Positions 1-9,318 of a stretch of 45,685 nt of DNA are shown piece after piece. Position 1 is the first letter of the stretch, and the number at the start of each line of letters is the position of its first letter. The notes beneath the pieces were generated by a model, which was given only the letters and a program-made list of their open reading frames with translations, did no database searches and had not been told where the DNA came from. The translations under genes were made by a program, and so were the position numbers. Source of the stretch: an uncultured Planctomycetota bacterium (lineage in GTDB: Bacteria; Planctomycetota; Planctomycetia; Pirellulales; Thermoguttaceae); NCBI GenBank assembly GCA_900317365.1, contig ONGM01000018.1, positions 1 to 45,685 of the forward strand, read 5' to 3'.

Positions 1-2266
1 ACGGACGCAAAACGACTAGACGCGCAGCCTGCTCGTCGGGAACGTCGGCAGAAGAGCTTGGGCAAACGTGGACGCCGGCGAAAGCTCCGTGTTTGCGAAG
101 TTTCTTAAGCCGACTCTCAATCTCAAAAACGACGTCTTCGGAACCCACTTGAGACGCGCGGTCTTCCGCCGTTTTACGAAGCGTCGGTCTTGTGTCGTAC
201 CAATAACGAGACCCGTTTGAACTATTGTAAAGGTAAGACAACGAGCCGTGAAGCGCGTTTAAGGCGTCGTTGAAATCGGAAATACTCTCGCCCGGTTGGA
301 CGACGCCGAGACGAATGCGAGACGCTTCCAAGCCTCGAACCTGCTGTTCCCGCGCGGTCGGAGCGCTTCCGAGCATAATCGTTCTGGCAACTCGCCGAGC
401 CGCCAATTTCAGTCCGTATCGCTGATTTTCTTTGTCCTTCTGATACGGAATGGAGCGCTTGCCGTCGACCTCGCGGTCAATAATACTATTCCAAGTGTCG
501 GGCAAATGGCGAACCAGTTCGTCTCGCACGTCCCGCATGTCGAGCGGAATAGAGCCCGGCATAATCATCGCGCCGGCATCGTTCGCCATCCAAAGATCGT
601 GAATCACCGCCGCCATCAGACGCAAAACGCCTCTAGTACGCTGAAAACGCTCCAAAGTCGCCCAATCTTCATAGAGTCGATCAAAGACCTCGGGGTGAAT
701 CGGGTAACACGCACGCATACGCTCCAGATAATCGACTTCCCTTGTCTCGGTCGGAAAGTCGGAGCCGTTTTTTTGATACGTCTTGCTAAACTCAGTGCAG
801 ACTCGATCTCGCGCGTCCTCGTCCTTGCAGTCCAAAAAGAGTCGGCGTCGCACGACCTCAAAGCCCTCATTCGCTGTAACCGGCTTCCAGATAGACTCCA
901 TTCGACCGAAAGTATGCTCGATTGCTTCAAGGGCGTTTTTCCCGGCGATCCCCCCGGTTTCGATTTCAGACTCGGGAATCGAAGCGACGACGATGCTGTT
1001 TTGGCTCGCGCGAGCGGCCTCGGTAATCTCTTGTATGAACGTAATAAAGTTGTCGTAAGACCCCGCTGGGAGTCCGTTGACGCCGTAGAGTTTTTTAGCG
1101 TACGCGACCAATTCGTCCATTAAAATCAACGACGGTCCGCACTCGTCCATTAAGCGCTTCAAATTCTCCGAGCCGGGCGACACGCCTTTTCGGTCGGCGT
1201 CGGCGATAATGGCGTAAAGATCGGGTCTTCCTGCGGACGTCGCGAGCTGGTACGCCATTTCCCCCCAAAGGGTTCCGACGGTATATTTCGGGAGATTCGC
1301 GGGATTCTTTCTTTTGGTAGGGTCGAGCGCCGTGCCGACAAGAACCGCAACGTTCGCATGGGGAAAACTATCTAATCCGGCTCGGTCTAAGACCTCTTTT
1401 AGATTCGGAACTTTCGCTACGGAAAGACCGCCGCGCGCAATATGATAAAGAGCAAGTTCCGTATGCGTCTTGCCGCCGCCAAAAGCGGTTTTTAGCTGAA
1501 TCACTGGCTCGCCGCCTTTGCCGGAGATTCTTTGCAAAGCCGCCACGAGCAACCCGGACATTCCTTCGGTAACGTATGTTCTGGCGAAAAACTCAACGGG
1601 ATCGCGGTATTCGTACGCGCCCCCGCCGCGCGCGACCTGAGCTAAATCTGCGGCAAATTCCGCAGTAACGTACCGTCCCTCGGCGACGTCCGGATGAGGT
1701 TGCATAACGTCGCGCCAACTCGGGAGCAGAGAGCCGAGCGATTTACGCAGAACACCGTCGCTTACCTTGGCGCGCTTGACGTTATTCGAGACGGTTGAAC
1801 TTTGGACGGCGACGGAGCCGTCGGCGGTTCCATACCGCAAAATTCGGTAGAGCGCGCGTATTTCATTGGCGGCGTCGGCGTCGAACGCCTCGCAAAGAAG
1901 CGCCGCCGTGTCCAACGCGCGCTCCGCAAAATCTTTCGCCAAATCCTGCTGTCCAACGTGAGCGACTTTATTTCGGACGCCCATCAGTTCTTTTGACCAG
2001 GTTCTGTAGTCGATCGAGAGCTTCTGTCGGAAAACCTCGTTCCATCTTCGATCAAAAAGTCTCAAGCAATTCGCAAAGTCAAGGGAACCGACCAGCTCCT
2101 TATACTCCCCGGCAGACGGCAAATCTTTCTGGTCGCTTAACGTCTGTAAAACGACGTTCCACCAATCGTCGCGATATTCCCGATTCAATTCTCGAGCGAT
2201 ATAGTCGACCATTATCGGGTGAAGGATCCGCAATCCTCTTTGAACGAACTCGTAGTTCTCTTGCAT
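1..2266 (-). CDS. DUF499 (COG1483) AAA+ ATPase with N-terminal Swt1/HEPN-like domain, partial
   Basis: The frame stays open from an ATG at 2264-2266 to the left edge, so about 755 residues are visible and the C-terminus is missing. An in-frame stop lies two codons upstream (2270-2272), which fixes the start. Residues 1-130 are helical with an RNKVAH motif at 98-103, the R-x4-H pattern of the Swt1-like HEPN fold. A Walker A GGGKTH is at 263-268 and a Walker B LILMDE ends at D384-E385, both typical of DUF499. Family knowledge: DUF499 ATPases sit in defence islands beside DUF1156 methyltransferases and helicases and relate to BREX BrxC/PglY-type ATPases. It is the last visible gene of the minus-strand operon, 206 nt after the methyltransferase. 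Expected role: ATP-driven core of a phage-defence complex (inference). Confidence 0.85.
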   Translation of the reverse strand, partial: MQENYEFVQRGLRILHPIMVDYIARELNREYRDDWWNVVLQTLSDQKDLPSAGEYKELVGSLDFANCLRLFDRRWNEVFRQKLSIDYRTWSKELMGVRNKVAHVGQQDLAKDFAERALDTAALLCEAFDADAANEIRALYRILRYGTADGSVAVQSSTVSNNVKRAKVSDGVLRKSLGSLLPSWRDVMQPHPDVAEGRYVTAEFAADLAQVARGGGAYEYRDPVEFFARTYVTEGMSGLLVAALQRISGKGGEPVIQLKTAFGGGKTHTELALYHIARGGLSVAKVPNLKEVLDRAGLDSFPHANVAVLVGTALDPTKRKNPANLPKYTVGTLWGEMAYQLATSAGRPDLYAIIADADRKGVSPGSENLKRLMDECGPSLILMDELVAYAKKLYGVNGLPAGSYDNFITFIQEITEAARASQNSIVVASIPESEIETGGIAGKNALEAIEHTFGRMESIWKPVTANEGFEVVRRRLFLDCKDEDARDRVCTEFSKTYQKNGSDFPTETREVDYLERMRACYPIHPEVFDRLYEDWATLERFQRTRGVLRLMAAVIHDLWMANDAGAMIMPGSIPLDMRDVRDELVRHLPDTWNSIIDREVDGKRSIPYQKDKENQRYGLKLAARRVARTIMLGSAPTAREQQVRGLEASRIRLGVVQPGESISDFNDALNALHGSLSYLYNSSNGSRYWYDTRPTLRKTAEDRASQVGSEDVVFEIESRLKKLRKHGAFAGVHVCPSSSADVPDEQAARLVVLRP

Positions 2267-2472
2267 TTCTCAGTCTTCCCTTGCATCGACTCCGCCAGTC
2301 CCCGCTCAAGCGGTCGCGGAAGCGCGGTCGTTCGATATACGCGGTCGGCGGTTTTCGACGCGCAGAGCGTAAAACGCGACGACAGTCTTATATTATAGAT
2401 CGTATTATAGACCGTCGTCGCGTCCAAAGAAAGATTTAATCAACTTTTCATAAAATCGCGCGGACTTTTCCG

Positions 2473-5328
2473 CTATTCGGCGCCGTCGCTATTCGTAAAA
2501 TCAAAAACGCTCGTTTGCTTGGGAATCAACTCCTTTAACGCGGCGGCACGCGACTGAATATCGGACCAAGCGACGACGAGCGAATTATACGCGTACGCTT
2601 CGTTCGTCCACTTTTTCTGCTCGGCTAGGGTGTAAAGTCGATACGCAAGATCCTTCGCGCGCTCCGCGTTGGAACCCATCATCGGAGCGACGAGCTTAGC
2701 GCATAATTCGATTCCTCCGACGGTCATCGCCCGCGTTAATTGTTGGGTCAGTTTCCAAATAAAGGGTTCGTCGAAAACGACTTTATTCGGAAGATGATCT
2801 CTTTCGAGCAAACGAACGACGCCCCCTTTGGCAAATAAAACGCCGCGAGCCGCGACCATTGGGATAGAAATTCCCTTAGCGTTCGCTAAGACTTCCGCTT
2901 CCCCGTATTTCACGTCGCCGTAGGCGTTCTGAGCGTACAGATCGACGCAAAAACGACTCGCGATATCCAAATCGCCGACTTGCTCGTTGAAATAAAGGTC
3001 AATTTCTTCGTTGATAACCTGCAAAGCGGCGCGAACCGTCATTGGGGTTCCGTCCGCTTCCAGAACGCGACTATAGCGCGAAAAAACCGCCATGCCGGGA
3101 CCGATCGACGACTGAGCCAAGTCGACCGGGGCAATGTTGCTGTTCTGCAAATTTTCAAGCGCCGGACGCAATTCTCGACGCAAGAGATTGACAACGTTGC
3201 GGCGCGTCGTTTGCGGCGCGTCTTCGTCGCGTTTTCGACAAACCAAGACGACGGACGACGCCAGCGCGTTCGTTCCCATCGCGACGGAGCGATTCGCCAT
3301 TTCCGTTCTCATCGGCCACGTTCCCGTAATGGCGAAGCCCGATTCGATAATCGCCGTAAGCATCGTTTCCCAACCGCTCGAAGCGACGCTCTTCTTATCC
3401 CCTTTTCCGACGCTGTCGCTCTGCTTGTAGGCGTAATAAATCGTTACCGGTATTTTATTGTCCGCGTAATTGCTTATCTGTTTGCACGTCTCCAACATTC
3501 CCGCTTCAAAAAACTCTTTGGCCTTTGCGGCGCTACCGTCGTGTCTGTAAGGAGTCGCAACCAGCTCCTCGGCTTTGGGAACAAGCATCGTTTGAAAGAG
3601 TTCGGGATAAATATCCTTCAACGAACGTCTCAGCCATACGTAGAAAAAGTCGGAAAGTATCGCGTATCCGATATTGTCGTAGTACGGGGGGTCTGTGGAA
3701 ACCATAATATTGCGCAATCCGCAATCGTTTTGCGCGGCGCGTTGTTCGGCACAGGACTCGCTAGTCGGCAAGTTTTCAACCGCCTTATAAACCCAATTAA
3801 GCATATTGTCGTAGCTTCCAGACGAACTACAAAACGGATTTCCCTCGGCAAAGTCCCAGACCATTGGAATCCCTTGTCTAGCAAATGTATTACGCAGTTT
3901 CTCTCCACTTGTATTCCATCCGCACGCTGACGAGCCATAGTCGGCGAGCTTATCGATTACGAAAGCCAAATAGACCGCTATCGCCTCTCCGTATGCGCGC
4001 GCGCCTCTTCCGCCTTTGCTTAAGGGCGTGGAATCGTTGCCCATTCCAGCGGATAAAGCGTCAACCTCAACCTGAGACCTTATCTTCGTTAATAATGAAC
4101 AAAGAACGTCTAATATGTTGAGTTGGCGTTCTGTAAAAAGATCTCCCCACGTCGATAGTCCATAGGCGGAACAAACTCCGCCTGTAACCATGGCTCTGGT
4201 TGGGGTCTTGCCGCTCAAAAACGAACTTTTCATCTCCTCTAAATTGAATTGCTCCTGCTTCGACAAAGGAGCCGTCTCATGTTCCACGCTTGGAGTTAGA
4301 TAAATCCTGCCCTTTTTCCCCTCGGCAACAATCGCCATCAAACGTTTAGAAAGTCTTCCAGCCTTTCCTTCCTCCTGTATATACTCTCTCTGGATGGGAG
4401 AATTGGTTAAACAACATATGAAGTCCTTGCCTTTTCCCATCTTAGTGCCCAAAGAAAGGATCGCCTCGTCTTTTGCGGACACGTCGCCGTTTTTTACGGA
4501 GAAACGCCATCCGTCTTGCGCGGACTCGTCCTCAACAATCTCGACCCACGAATTCTTACCTGCTTTCTTAGACAACATTTTCGATGAAATCAACGGAACA
4601 TACGCGCCGTTTGCGCGGGGGTCTGGCGACGCGACCGTCCTCGCCCACAACCATGCGATTACGGTAAGCTCTTCTTCTTCGCCTGACTCGTTGACATATT
4701 TCACACTTGGATATAAGTGTCCTATTTCTTTATAAGCCAATTCTTTCAACAAATTTCCATAGTACCTTATATCTTCGGAAAGTCCTTCGGCGTTCTTCCA
4801 CGTTCCGCCTTCTACCATAGAACTTTTTGGACGAACCGACGAACGATTAGCAAAACGAGACGGAATTTCCGTCAACGCCTTGCAAAGCGTAACGGCGACC
4901 GGATTGAGATCGTGAGCGTGCGCTTTCAAACCGAGCCTCTGCGCTTCCAATGGAATCGTACCGCCGCCGGCAAAGGGGTCTAAAAGTTCGGGCAATACCC
5001 CGCCTGTCGACTTGAGAATCTCCTTTTTAGCGGCTTCCAAGACGTCTTTGTCGTTCGAGTTTTCCCAAACGACCAAGTCCTCGAGGATTTTAAAAAGCCT
5101 ATCGCGCTCGTCTTGTTGAGCCTTTTCCGTTGGGAACTCCTCGGGGTGAGAAGAAGGATCGTCGACAAGGGACGCCCAGATCACCGCTCTTGCGGCGGCG
5201 AGAGGGCGCCTCGCCCACCAGAGATGCAACGTGGACGGATGACCGTGTCGAATCGATTTCTCGCGCGCGGACGCGGCATTTATTGCTTCCAAAGGTAACG
5301 CGACTTCAATAAGTTTTTTATTAGCCAT
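2473..5328 (-). CDS. DUF1156-type adenine-specific DNA methyltransferase (COG1743)
   Basis: A 951-residue protein. The N-terminus carries the DUF1156 signature (IEVALPLEAINAASAREKSI and the following HPSTLHLWWARRPLAAARA). The AdoMet-binding motif DPFAGGGTIPLEA is at 117-129, DLNPVA at 140-145, and the catalytic DPPYY at 546-550, so this is an amino-methyltransferase expected to make N6-methyladenine. The ATG at 5326-5328 overlaps the TAA of the upstream helicase gene (ATGGCTAA), showing tight coupling; a TTG one codon earlier is less likely. In relatives known to me the WARTV stretch is followed by a cysteine pair of a zinc ribbon; here it reads SPDPRANG (234-241) with no cysteine. Role: self/non-self marking for the defence operon, similar to PglXI of BREX type 3 (inference from family). 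Confidence 0.9.
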   Translation of the reverse strand: MANKKLIEVALPLEAINAASAREKSIRHGHPSTLHLWWARRPLAAARAVIWASLVDDPSSHPEEFPTEKAQQDERDRLFKILEDLVVWENSNDKDVLEAAKKEILKSTGGVLPELLDPFAGGGTIPLEAQRLGLKAHAHDLNPVAVTLCKALTEIPSRFANRSSVRPKSSMVEGGTWKNAEGLSEDIRYYGNLLKELAYKEIGHLYPSVKYVNESGEEEELTVIAWLWARTVASPDPRANGAYVPLISSKMLSKKAGKNSWVEIVEDESAQDGWRFSVKNGDVSAKDEAILSLGTKMGKGKDFICCLTNSPIQREYIQEEGKAGRLSKRLMAIVAEGKKGRIYLTPSVEHETAPLSKQEQFNLEEMKSSFLSGKTPTRAMVTGGVCSAYGLSTWGDLFTERQLNILDVLCSLLTKIRSQVEVDALSAGMGNDSTPLSKGGRGARAYGEAIAVYLAFVIDKLADYGSSACGWNTSGEKLRNTFARQGIPMVWDFAEGNPFCSSSGSYDNMLNWVYKAVENLPTSESCAEQRAAQNDCGLRNIMVSTDPPYYDNIGYAILSDFFYVWLRRSLKDIYPELFQTMLVPKAEELVATPYRHDGSAAKAKEFFEAGMLETCKQISNYADNKIPVTIYYAYKQSDSVGKGDKKSVASSGWETMLTAIIESGFAITGTWPMRTEMANRSVAMGTNALASSVVLVCRKRDEDAPQTTRRNVVNLLRRELRPALENLQNSNIAPVDLAQSSIGPGMAVFSRYSRVLEADGTPMTVRAALQVINEEIDLYFNEQVGDLDIASRFCVDLYAQNAYGDVKYGEAEVLANAKGISIPMVAARGVLFAKGGVVRLLERDHLPNKVVFDEPFIWKLTQQLTRAMTVGGIELCAKLVAPMMGSNAERAKDLAYRLYTLAEQKKWTNEAYAYNSLVVAWSDIQSRAAALKELIPKQTSVFDFTNSDGAE

Positions 5329-8300
5329 CAACTTTTCCGTCCTTTACGTCGGCGTATATACGCTCGGATTGTCGTTTGAGATCTTCGATATTAAAGTTTA
5401 CGCTGGTCGCTGTAAAATCAGGGGCATTCTTAAACGGACGCTTCAGATAAGTCGTACGCGTCTTGTCTCCGTCCACTTCGACAAGCGCCAAGATAAATTC
5501 CTCGGGCTTGTTCAGAGCCGTTAGAATTTCATTCTTTGTTACCGTTACGGTAACGGAATCCTTCGTTCGTCCTTTGACCTCAATAAAACGAAGGGCGCCG
5601 CTCCGTCCCTTCCTCAGAGTCTCCGGGACGATCGACTCGACGTCGTATCCGCATTTAGCGGCGCCGACGTCTTTTGGAATAAACCCAAGAGATGTCTCAA
5701 TGCGCATAACGGCGTCAATCGCTATGCGTTCTATCCTTTGCCGATCCGTTTGTCTGAAAAGCTCGGAGGAATCCGCCCTCTCACCCCTAAGCCGACAAAG
5801 AAGCCCCTTAGGAATAACGAGAGCGCTTCCGACAATGTTCGGGGGAGCCGGGGACACGAGTCTTTCTTGTTCAAGTTCCGCAAGCCGCGCCTTCATGCGG
5901 GACGCCAACGTCTCCGCTCTTCTCGCGGCCATCGTTGAATTCAGTTTTTGATTGTTTTTTCCCGAATCCGCCTTCCGCTGGAGATCCGCCGCGCAAAAAT
6001 CCCAATATTGTATTTCTGCGGTTAGGCGTTCTTTAACCGCCTTCGCCGTCTTGTCGACCAGCGCTTCCCGACGCGCCTTGACCTCGGCAATATGCGCCGG
6101 CAAAAGATACTGAACGGCGTATTTTTTCGCCATGTCTTCCACGCCGCAACAGAGCCAAGACTGCGTTTGAATCCAGTTCAATACGACGGACGACTCGTCG
6201 GGATTTGCCGCCCGATAATCTAGATACGGCGCGTATCCGGCGTTCTTGCCCGACCCGTCTTCCTTAAGCTCCACAAAATGAACGCGCTTCGATATGGTTC
6301 GACGGCGACCGTCCTTTCCCGTCGTTCCGTCCTGCATGGAGTCCTCTATATAAAAGAGGAGACGCGCGTCAAACCCAAAGTCGTCCTCGTCGACAAAAAC
6401 GGCTCCGCGTTTCATAACGTCCGAGTTTCGCTCGAGAAACAGACCGATCGTCGCGTCCAAAAGCGGATGACCGGGACATACGGTTTCGGCAAGAGGTTTT
6501 CCAGGAAGATTGCGTCGTTCTTTATCAAAACAAATTCGCTCGTACCGCTCCAGTATATGATCACCGCGCCCAAGTTGCGCGTCCCGACGACGAACGTCGT
6601 AAGGAACAAACGTAATCTCGTATCGACCGTTTTCCCTCAAACGAATCTTTCCGCCGACTCGTTGGAACGCTTCCAGAAAGAACGACTCGATAAAGTGCGG
6701 CTGAAGCTTTCGCGCTTCCATTCGCTCCATATCTTCCTTAACGGCGTTGACCGCGCCGACGTCTATAACGTCGTCCGTTAGCGCTCGTTCTTCCATGAGC
6801 GCCTTGAGCGCGTCGGCGTCCATCGAACGGTCGACAGCCTCGTTCAAACGGCTTCGCACTTTCGGGTCGTTTCCATACCGAACGGCTTCAATAAGCAGTT
6901 CGCGCAAGGATTTATTGTCAAACGTTACTTTGCCGAGCACGTCAAAGACTTTGCCGCCAAGCGCCTGACGCTCCTCTTCCAACTTGGCGAAGAGCCTCAG
7001 GAAAACAAACCCTTCCCGAGTTTCTTTTGCGACCAAATTCCAAAGACAGCACACCTCCGTTTGACCAATACGATGGATGCGCCCGAAACGCTGTTCAAGT
7101 CGGTTAGGATTCCAAGGAAGATCGTAATTGATCATGAGGTGCGCGCGTTGGAGGTTTATTCCCTCGCCTGCCGCGTCCGTCGCGACCATAATTTTTACGC
7201 CGACGTCCTGCTTAAAGAGTTCTTCGACTCTGCGTCGCTCGTCGCGCGCCATGCCGCCGTGAATAGCGACGACCGATTCGTCGCTCCCCAGAAGAGAGCG
7301 GATTTTACCCACGAGATAGTTCAGCGTGTCCTTATGCTCCGTGAAAATTATCAGTTTTTCTCGGAAGCCGTTTTCTCCGAACATCGAATCGGCGTCTTGT
7401 AAAAGTTCGGAAAGCTCTTCCCACTTGCGGTCGACTCCGCTCGAACGAACCTGACAAGCGGTTTGCTCCAAAAGCTTCAACGTTTGAATTTCCGCCTCCA
7501 GCTCGGCGATAGTCGCGGACGCGGACGCGCGGTCGACGACGACTTCTTCCATCTGCTCCATCTCTTCGGCCGAGTAGTCGTCGACGTCAAAGTCGTCGAC
7601 GTCTGGAAAGAAATCGGAAACGCGCATATCGAGACGCTCTTCCTCCAAACGCCGTTCGAGTCGTTCCCGACGACGACGGAGGGACTGATAAATCGCCTCT
7701 GGGGACGAAGCAAGCCGTCTTTGCAAAACCGTCAACGCAAAGCCGACGGTATTCTTCCTTTCTTTGTTCAGATTATCGGCGCGGTTAAACTCCTCCCGAA
7801 CGTACTCCGTTACCTCGTCGTAAAGCCGCGATTCGAGAGGCGAAAGATCGTAGTTGACCGTGCGGGCTATGCGCTCGGGAAAAAGCGGCGTTCCGTCGAA
7901 TTTAAGAAGTTCTTCCTTCACCAGTCTGCGCATAACGTCGCCGACGTCGACAGGCTTAAGAGAATCGCCGTGGATTCCCTCAAATCGATCTTGGTCGACC
8001 AACGACAGAAAGAGGCGAAAATCCGTTTCCTTACCGTTATGGGGCGTTGCCGTAAGCAAAAGAAAGTTTCTTGCGATGTCCGACAGAAGCCTGCCCAGCT
8101 GAAAACGCTTCGTATACTTTATTTCGTTTCCCCAAACCGTCGCGGACATCTTGTGAGCCTCGTCGCAGACGACGAGATCCCACTCCGTAGCTTTGAGTTT
8201 GTTATGAAGGGCGTCGTTTCGCGCCAGTTTGTCCAAACGACAGATACAAAAACCGACCTCGGAAAAGATATTCCCGCTAACGGCGGACTCTATGCGTTCG

Positions 8301-8851
8301 TTGGTCAAAATCTCAAAGCGGAGATGAAACTTCTGAAACAGCTCATCTTGCCACTGTTCGACAAGGCTTCCGGGGGAGACGATCATACAACGCTTCAAAT
8401 CGCCGCGCGCTAACAATTCCTTAATGAACAAACCCGTCATAATCGTCTTGCCGGCGCCGGGGTCGTCGGCAAGGACGTAACGGAGCGGCGCTTTGGGCAA
8501 CATTTCTTGATATACGGCGGATATCTGGTGCGGAAGCGGCTCCACGGAAGAAATATGAACGGCGAGATACGGATCGAATAAGTGCGCCAAGCTAATGCGA
8601 TACGCTTCGGACGCGATTCGCATTTGGTCGCCGTCCGCGTCGAAACTCCAAGGAAGTCGGTTCCCTTCAATTTGGACGGAAGACTCGTCGTCGCGATAAA
8701 GGAGTTGCGTTCCAAGGTCTCCGCGATTGTTCTTATAGGTAATCTCGACTGCGGCGTTCCCGAACCAATGAATCGCAACAATGGTTACGGATTCGTTCCC
8801 GACGATCCCAAGCGCTCTACTGCCGACGGTAATATCTTCTAGTCTCGACAT
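5321..8851 (-). CDS. SNF2-family helicase with C-terminal DUF3883 nuclease-like domain
   Basis: About 1176 residues from the ATG at 8849-8851; a GTG at 8863 in the same frame has a poorer ribosome site. The helicase motifs are all present: Walker A DDPGAGKT (129-136), DEAH (230-233), TATPH (267-271), then the second RecA lobe with DAAGEGIN (559-566) and QRFGRIHRIGQ (587-597). A charged helical insert lies between the lobes (about 350-470). The C-terminus is a DUF3883/NOV_C domain with D1070, E1091 and K1093 (IEVKG), matching the PD-(D/E)xK nuclease pattern. Family knowledge: such COG0553 proteins occur as BrxHII in BREX type 3 and as DrmD-like helicases in DISARM. It starts 31 nt after the CsoR-like gene and overlaps the methyltransferase gene. 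Likely role: DNA translocation, possibly with cleavage. Confidence 0.9.
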   Translation of the reverse strand: MSRLEDITVGSRALGIVGNESVTIVAIHWFGNAAVEITYKNNRGDLGTQLLYRDDESSVQIEGNRLPWSFDADGDQMRIASEAYRISLAHLFDPYLAVHISSVEPLPHQISAVYQEMLPKAPLRYVLADDPGAGKTIMTGLFIKELLARGDLKRCMIVSPGSLVEQWQDELFQKFHLRFEILTNERIESAVSGNIFSEVGFCICRLDKLARNDALHNKLKATEWDLVVCDEAHKMSATVWGNEIKYTKRFQLGRLLSDIARNFLLLTATPHNGKETDFRLFLSLVDQDRFEGIHGDSLKPVDVGDVMRRLVKEELLKFDGTPLFPERIARTVNYDLSPLESRLYDEVTEYVREEFNRADNLNKERKNTVGFALTVLQRRLASSPEAIYQSLRRRRERLERRLEEERLDMRVSDFFPDVDDFDVDDYSAEEMEQMEEVVVDRASASATIAELEAEIQTLKLLEQTACQVRSSGVDRKWEELSELLQDADSMFGENGFREKLIIFTEHKDTLNYLVGKIRSLLGSDESVVAIHGGMARDERRRVEELFKQDVGVKIMVATDAAGEGINLQRAHLMINYDLPWNPNRLEQRFGRIHRIGQTEVCCLWNLVAKETREGFVFLRLFAKLEEERQALGGKVFDVLGKVTFDNKSLRELLIEAVRYGNDPKVRSRLNEAVDRSMDADALKALMEERALTDDVIDVGAVNAVKEDMERMEARKLQPHFIESFFLEAFQRVGGKIRLRENGRYEITFVPYDVRRRDAQLGRGDHILERYERICFDKERRNLPGKPLAETVCPGHPLLDATIGLFLERNSDVMKRGAVFVDEDDFGFDARLLFYIEDSMQDGTTGKDGRRRTISKRVHFVELKEDGSGKNAGYAPYLDYRAANPDESSVVLNWIQTQSWLCCGVEDMAKKYAVQYLLPAHIAEVKARREALVDKTAKAVKERLTAEIQYWDFCAADLQRKADSGKNNQKLNSTMAARRAETLASRMKARLAELEQERLVSPAPPNIVGSALVIPKGLLCRLRGERADSSELFRQTDRQRIERIAIDAVMRIETSLGFIPKDVGAAKCGYDVESIVPETLRKGRSGALRFIEVKGRTKDSVTVTVTKNEILTALNKPEEFILALVEVDGDKTRTTYLKRPFKNAPDFTATSVNFNIEDLKRQSERIYADVKDGKVDG

Positions 8852-8882
8852 ATGGTCTCGCACTCTTCATCAGGATTAGTTC

Positions 8883-9233
8883 TCATTTCTGCAGGTAGCG
8901 TTCCGCTAATTCCAAGAGATAAGGTATCGATTCTTCTCGGTTCTCTTTGTCGCGATCGAATTGATTCTCAAAGACGCCCTGTATAAGAGAACGCGCAACG
9001 CCGTAAAGAGCCGAACGGACAGCGGACAATTGAACGAGCGTCTTTTCAACGTCGGAGTCGTTTTCAACCATCCGTTTGACCGATTGTAAATGTCCGATCG
9101 CCTTGGAAAACCGCACCAGCACGGCTTTTTTATCTTCTGGCGAGAGGAATGCGCCCGGTTGCTTAACGATCGTTTCGTCGTTTCGCTCGGACGTCTCGCT
9201 CATCGTTGAAACGCGCTCCTTCTCTTTTGACAT
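8883..9233 (-). CDS. CsoR/FrmR-family (DUF156) fold protein lacking metal ligands
   Basis: A 116-residue all-helical protein, first gene of the defence operon. The ATG at 9231-9233 has a strong Shine-Dalgarno AGAGGAGAG (9241-9249). Residues 36-88 align by eye with the CsoR/RcnR/FrmR repressor core: a first helix with GHLQSVKRMVE, then TLVQLSAVRSALYGVARSLI. The three positions that bind copper or thiols in CsoR (Cys-His-Cys) read V62, V87 and Q91, so metal sensing is not expected. The N-terminal 30 residues are polar and the last 25 are charged. It could be an apo-repressor of the operon, a sensor of something other than metal, or a structural DNA-binding subunit. Family assignment is from pattern only. 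Confidence 0.65.
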   Translation of the reverse strand: MSKEKERVSTMSETSERNDETIVKQPGAFLSPEDKKAVLVRFSKAIGHLQSVKRMVENDSDVEKTLVQLSAVRSALYGVARSLIQGVFENQFDRDKENREESIPYLLELAERYLQK

Positions 9234-9296
9234 TTACAACTCTCTCCTCTGCTTTCCAAGACGCTCCTTCAGACGCGGAGACGACACAACAGCGCT

Positions 9297-9313
9297 CCAC
9301 TCCAGAGGGGCGG
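9297..9313. promoter_or_regulatory. GC-rich imperfect palindrome at the defence-operon start site
   Basis: CCACTCCAGAGGGGCGG is an imperfect palindrome (five of the seven arm positions pair as Watson-Crick, one more as G-T, around AGA). It lies just downstream of the -10 element, where transcription should begin. CsoR-family operators are C/G-tract palindromes, so this is a candidate site for the product of the first gene. Confidence 0.35.
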
Positions 9314-9318
9314 TATCG

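Noticed and set aside
296..1123. Long plus-strand frame inside the DUF499 gene
   Set aside because: It is the mirror of a well-supported coding frame with HEPN and Walker motifs; the plus-strand translation shows no domain.
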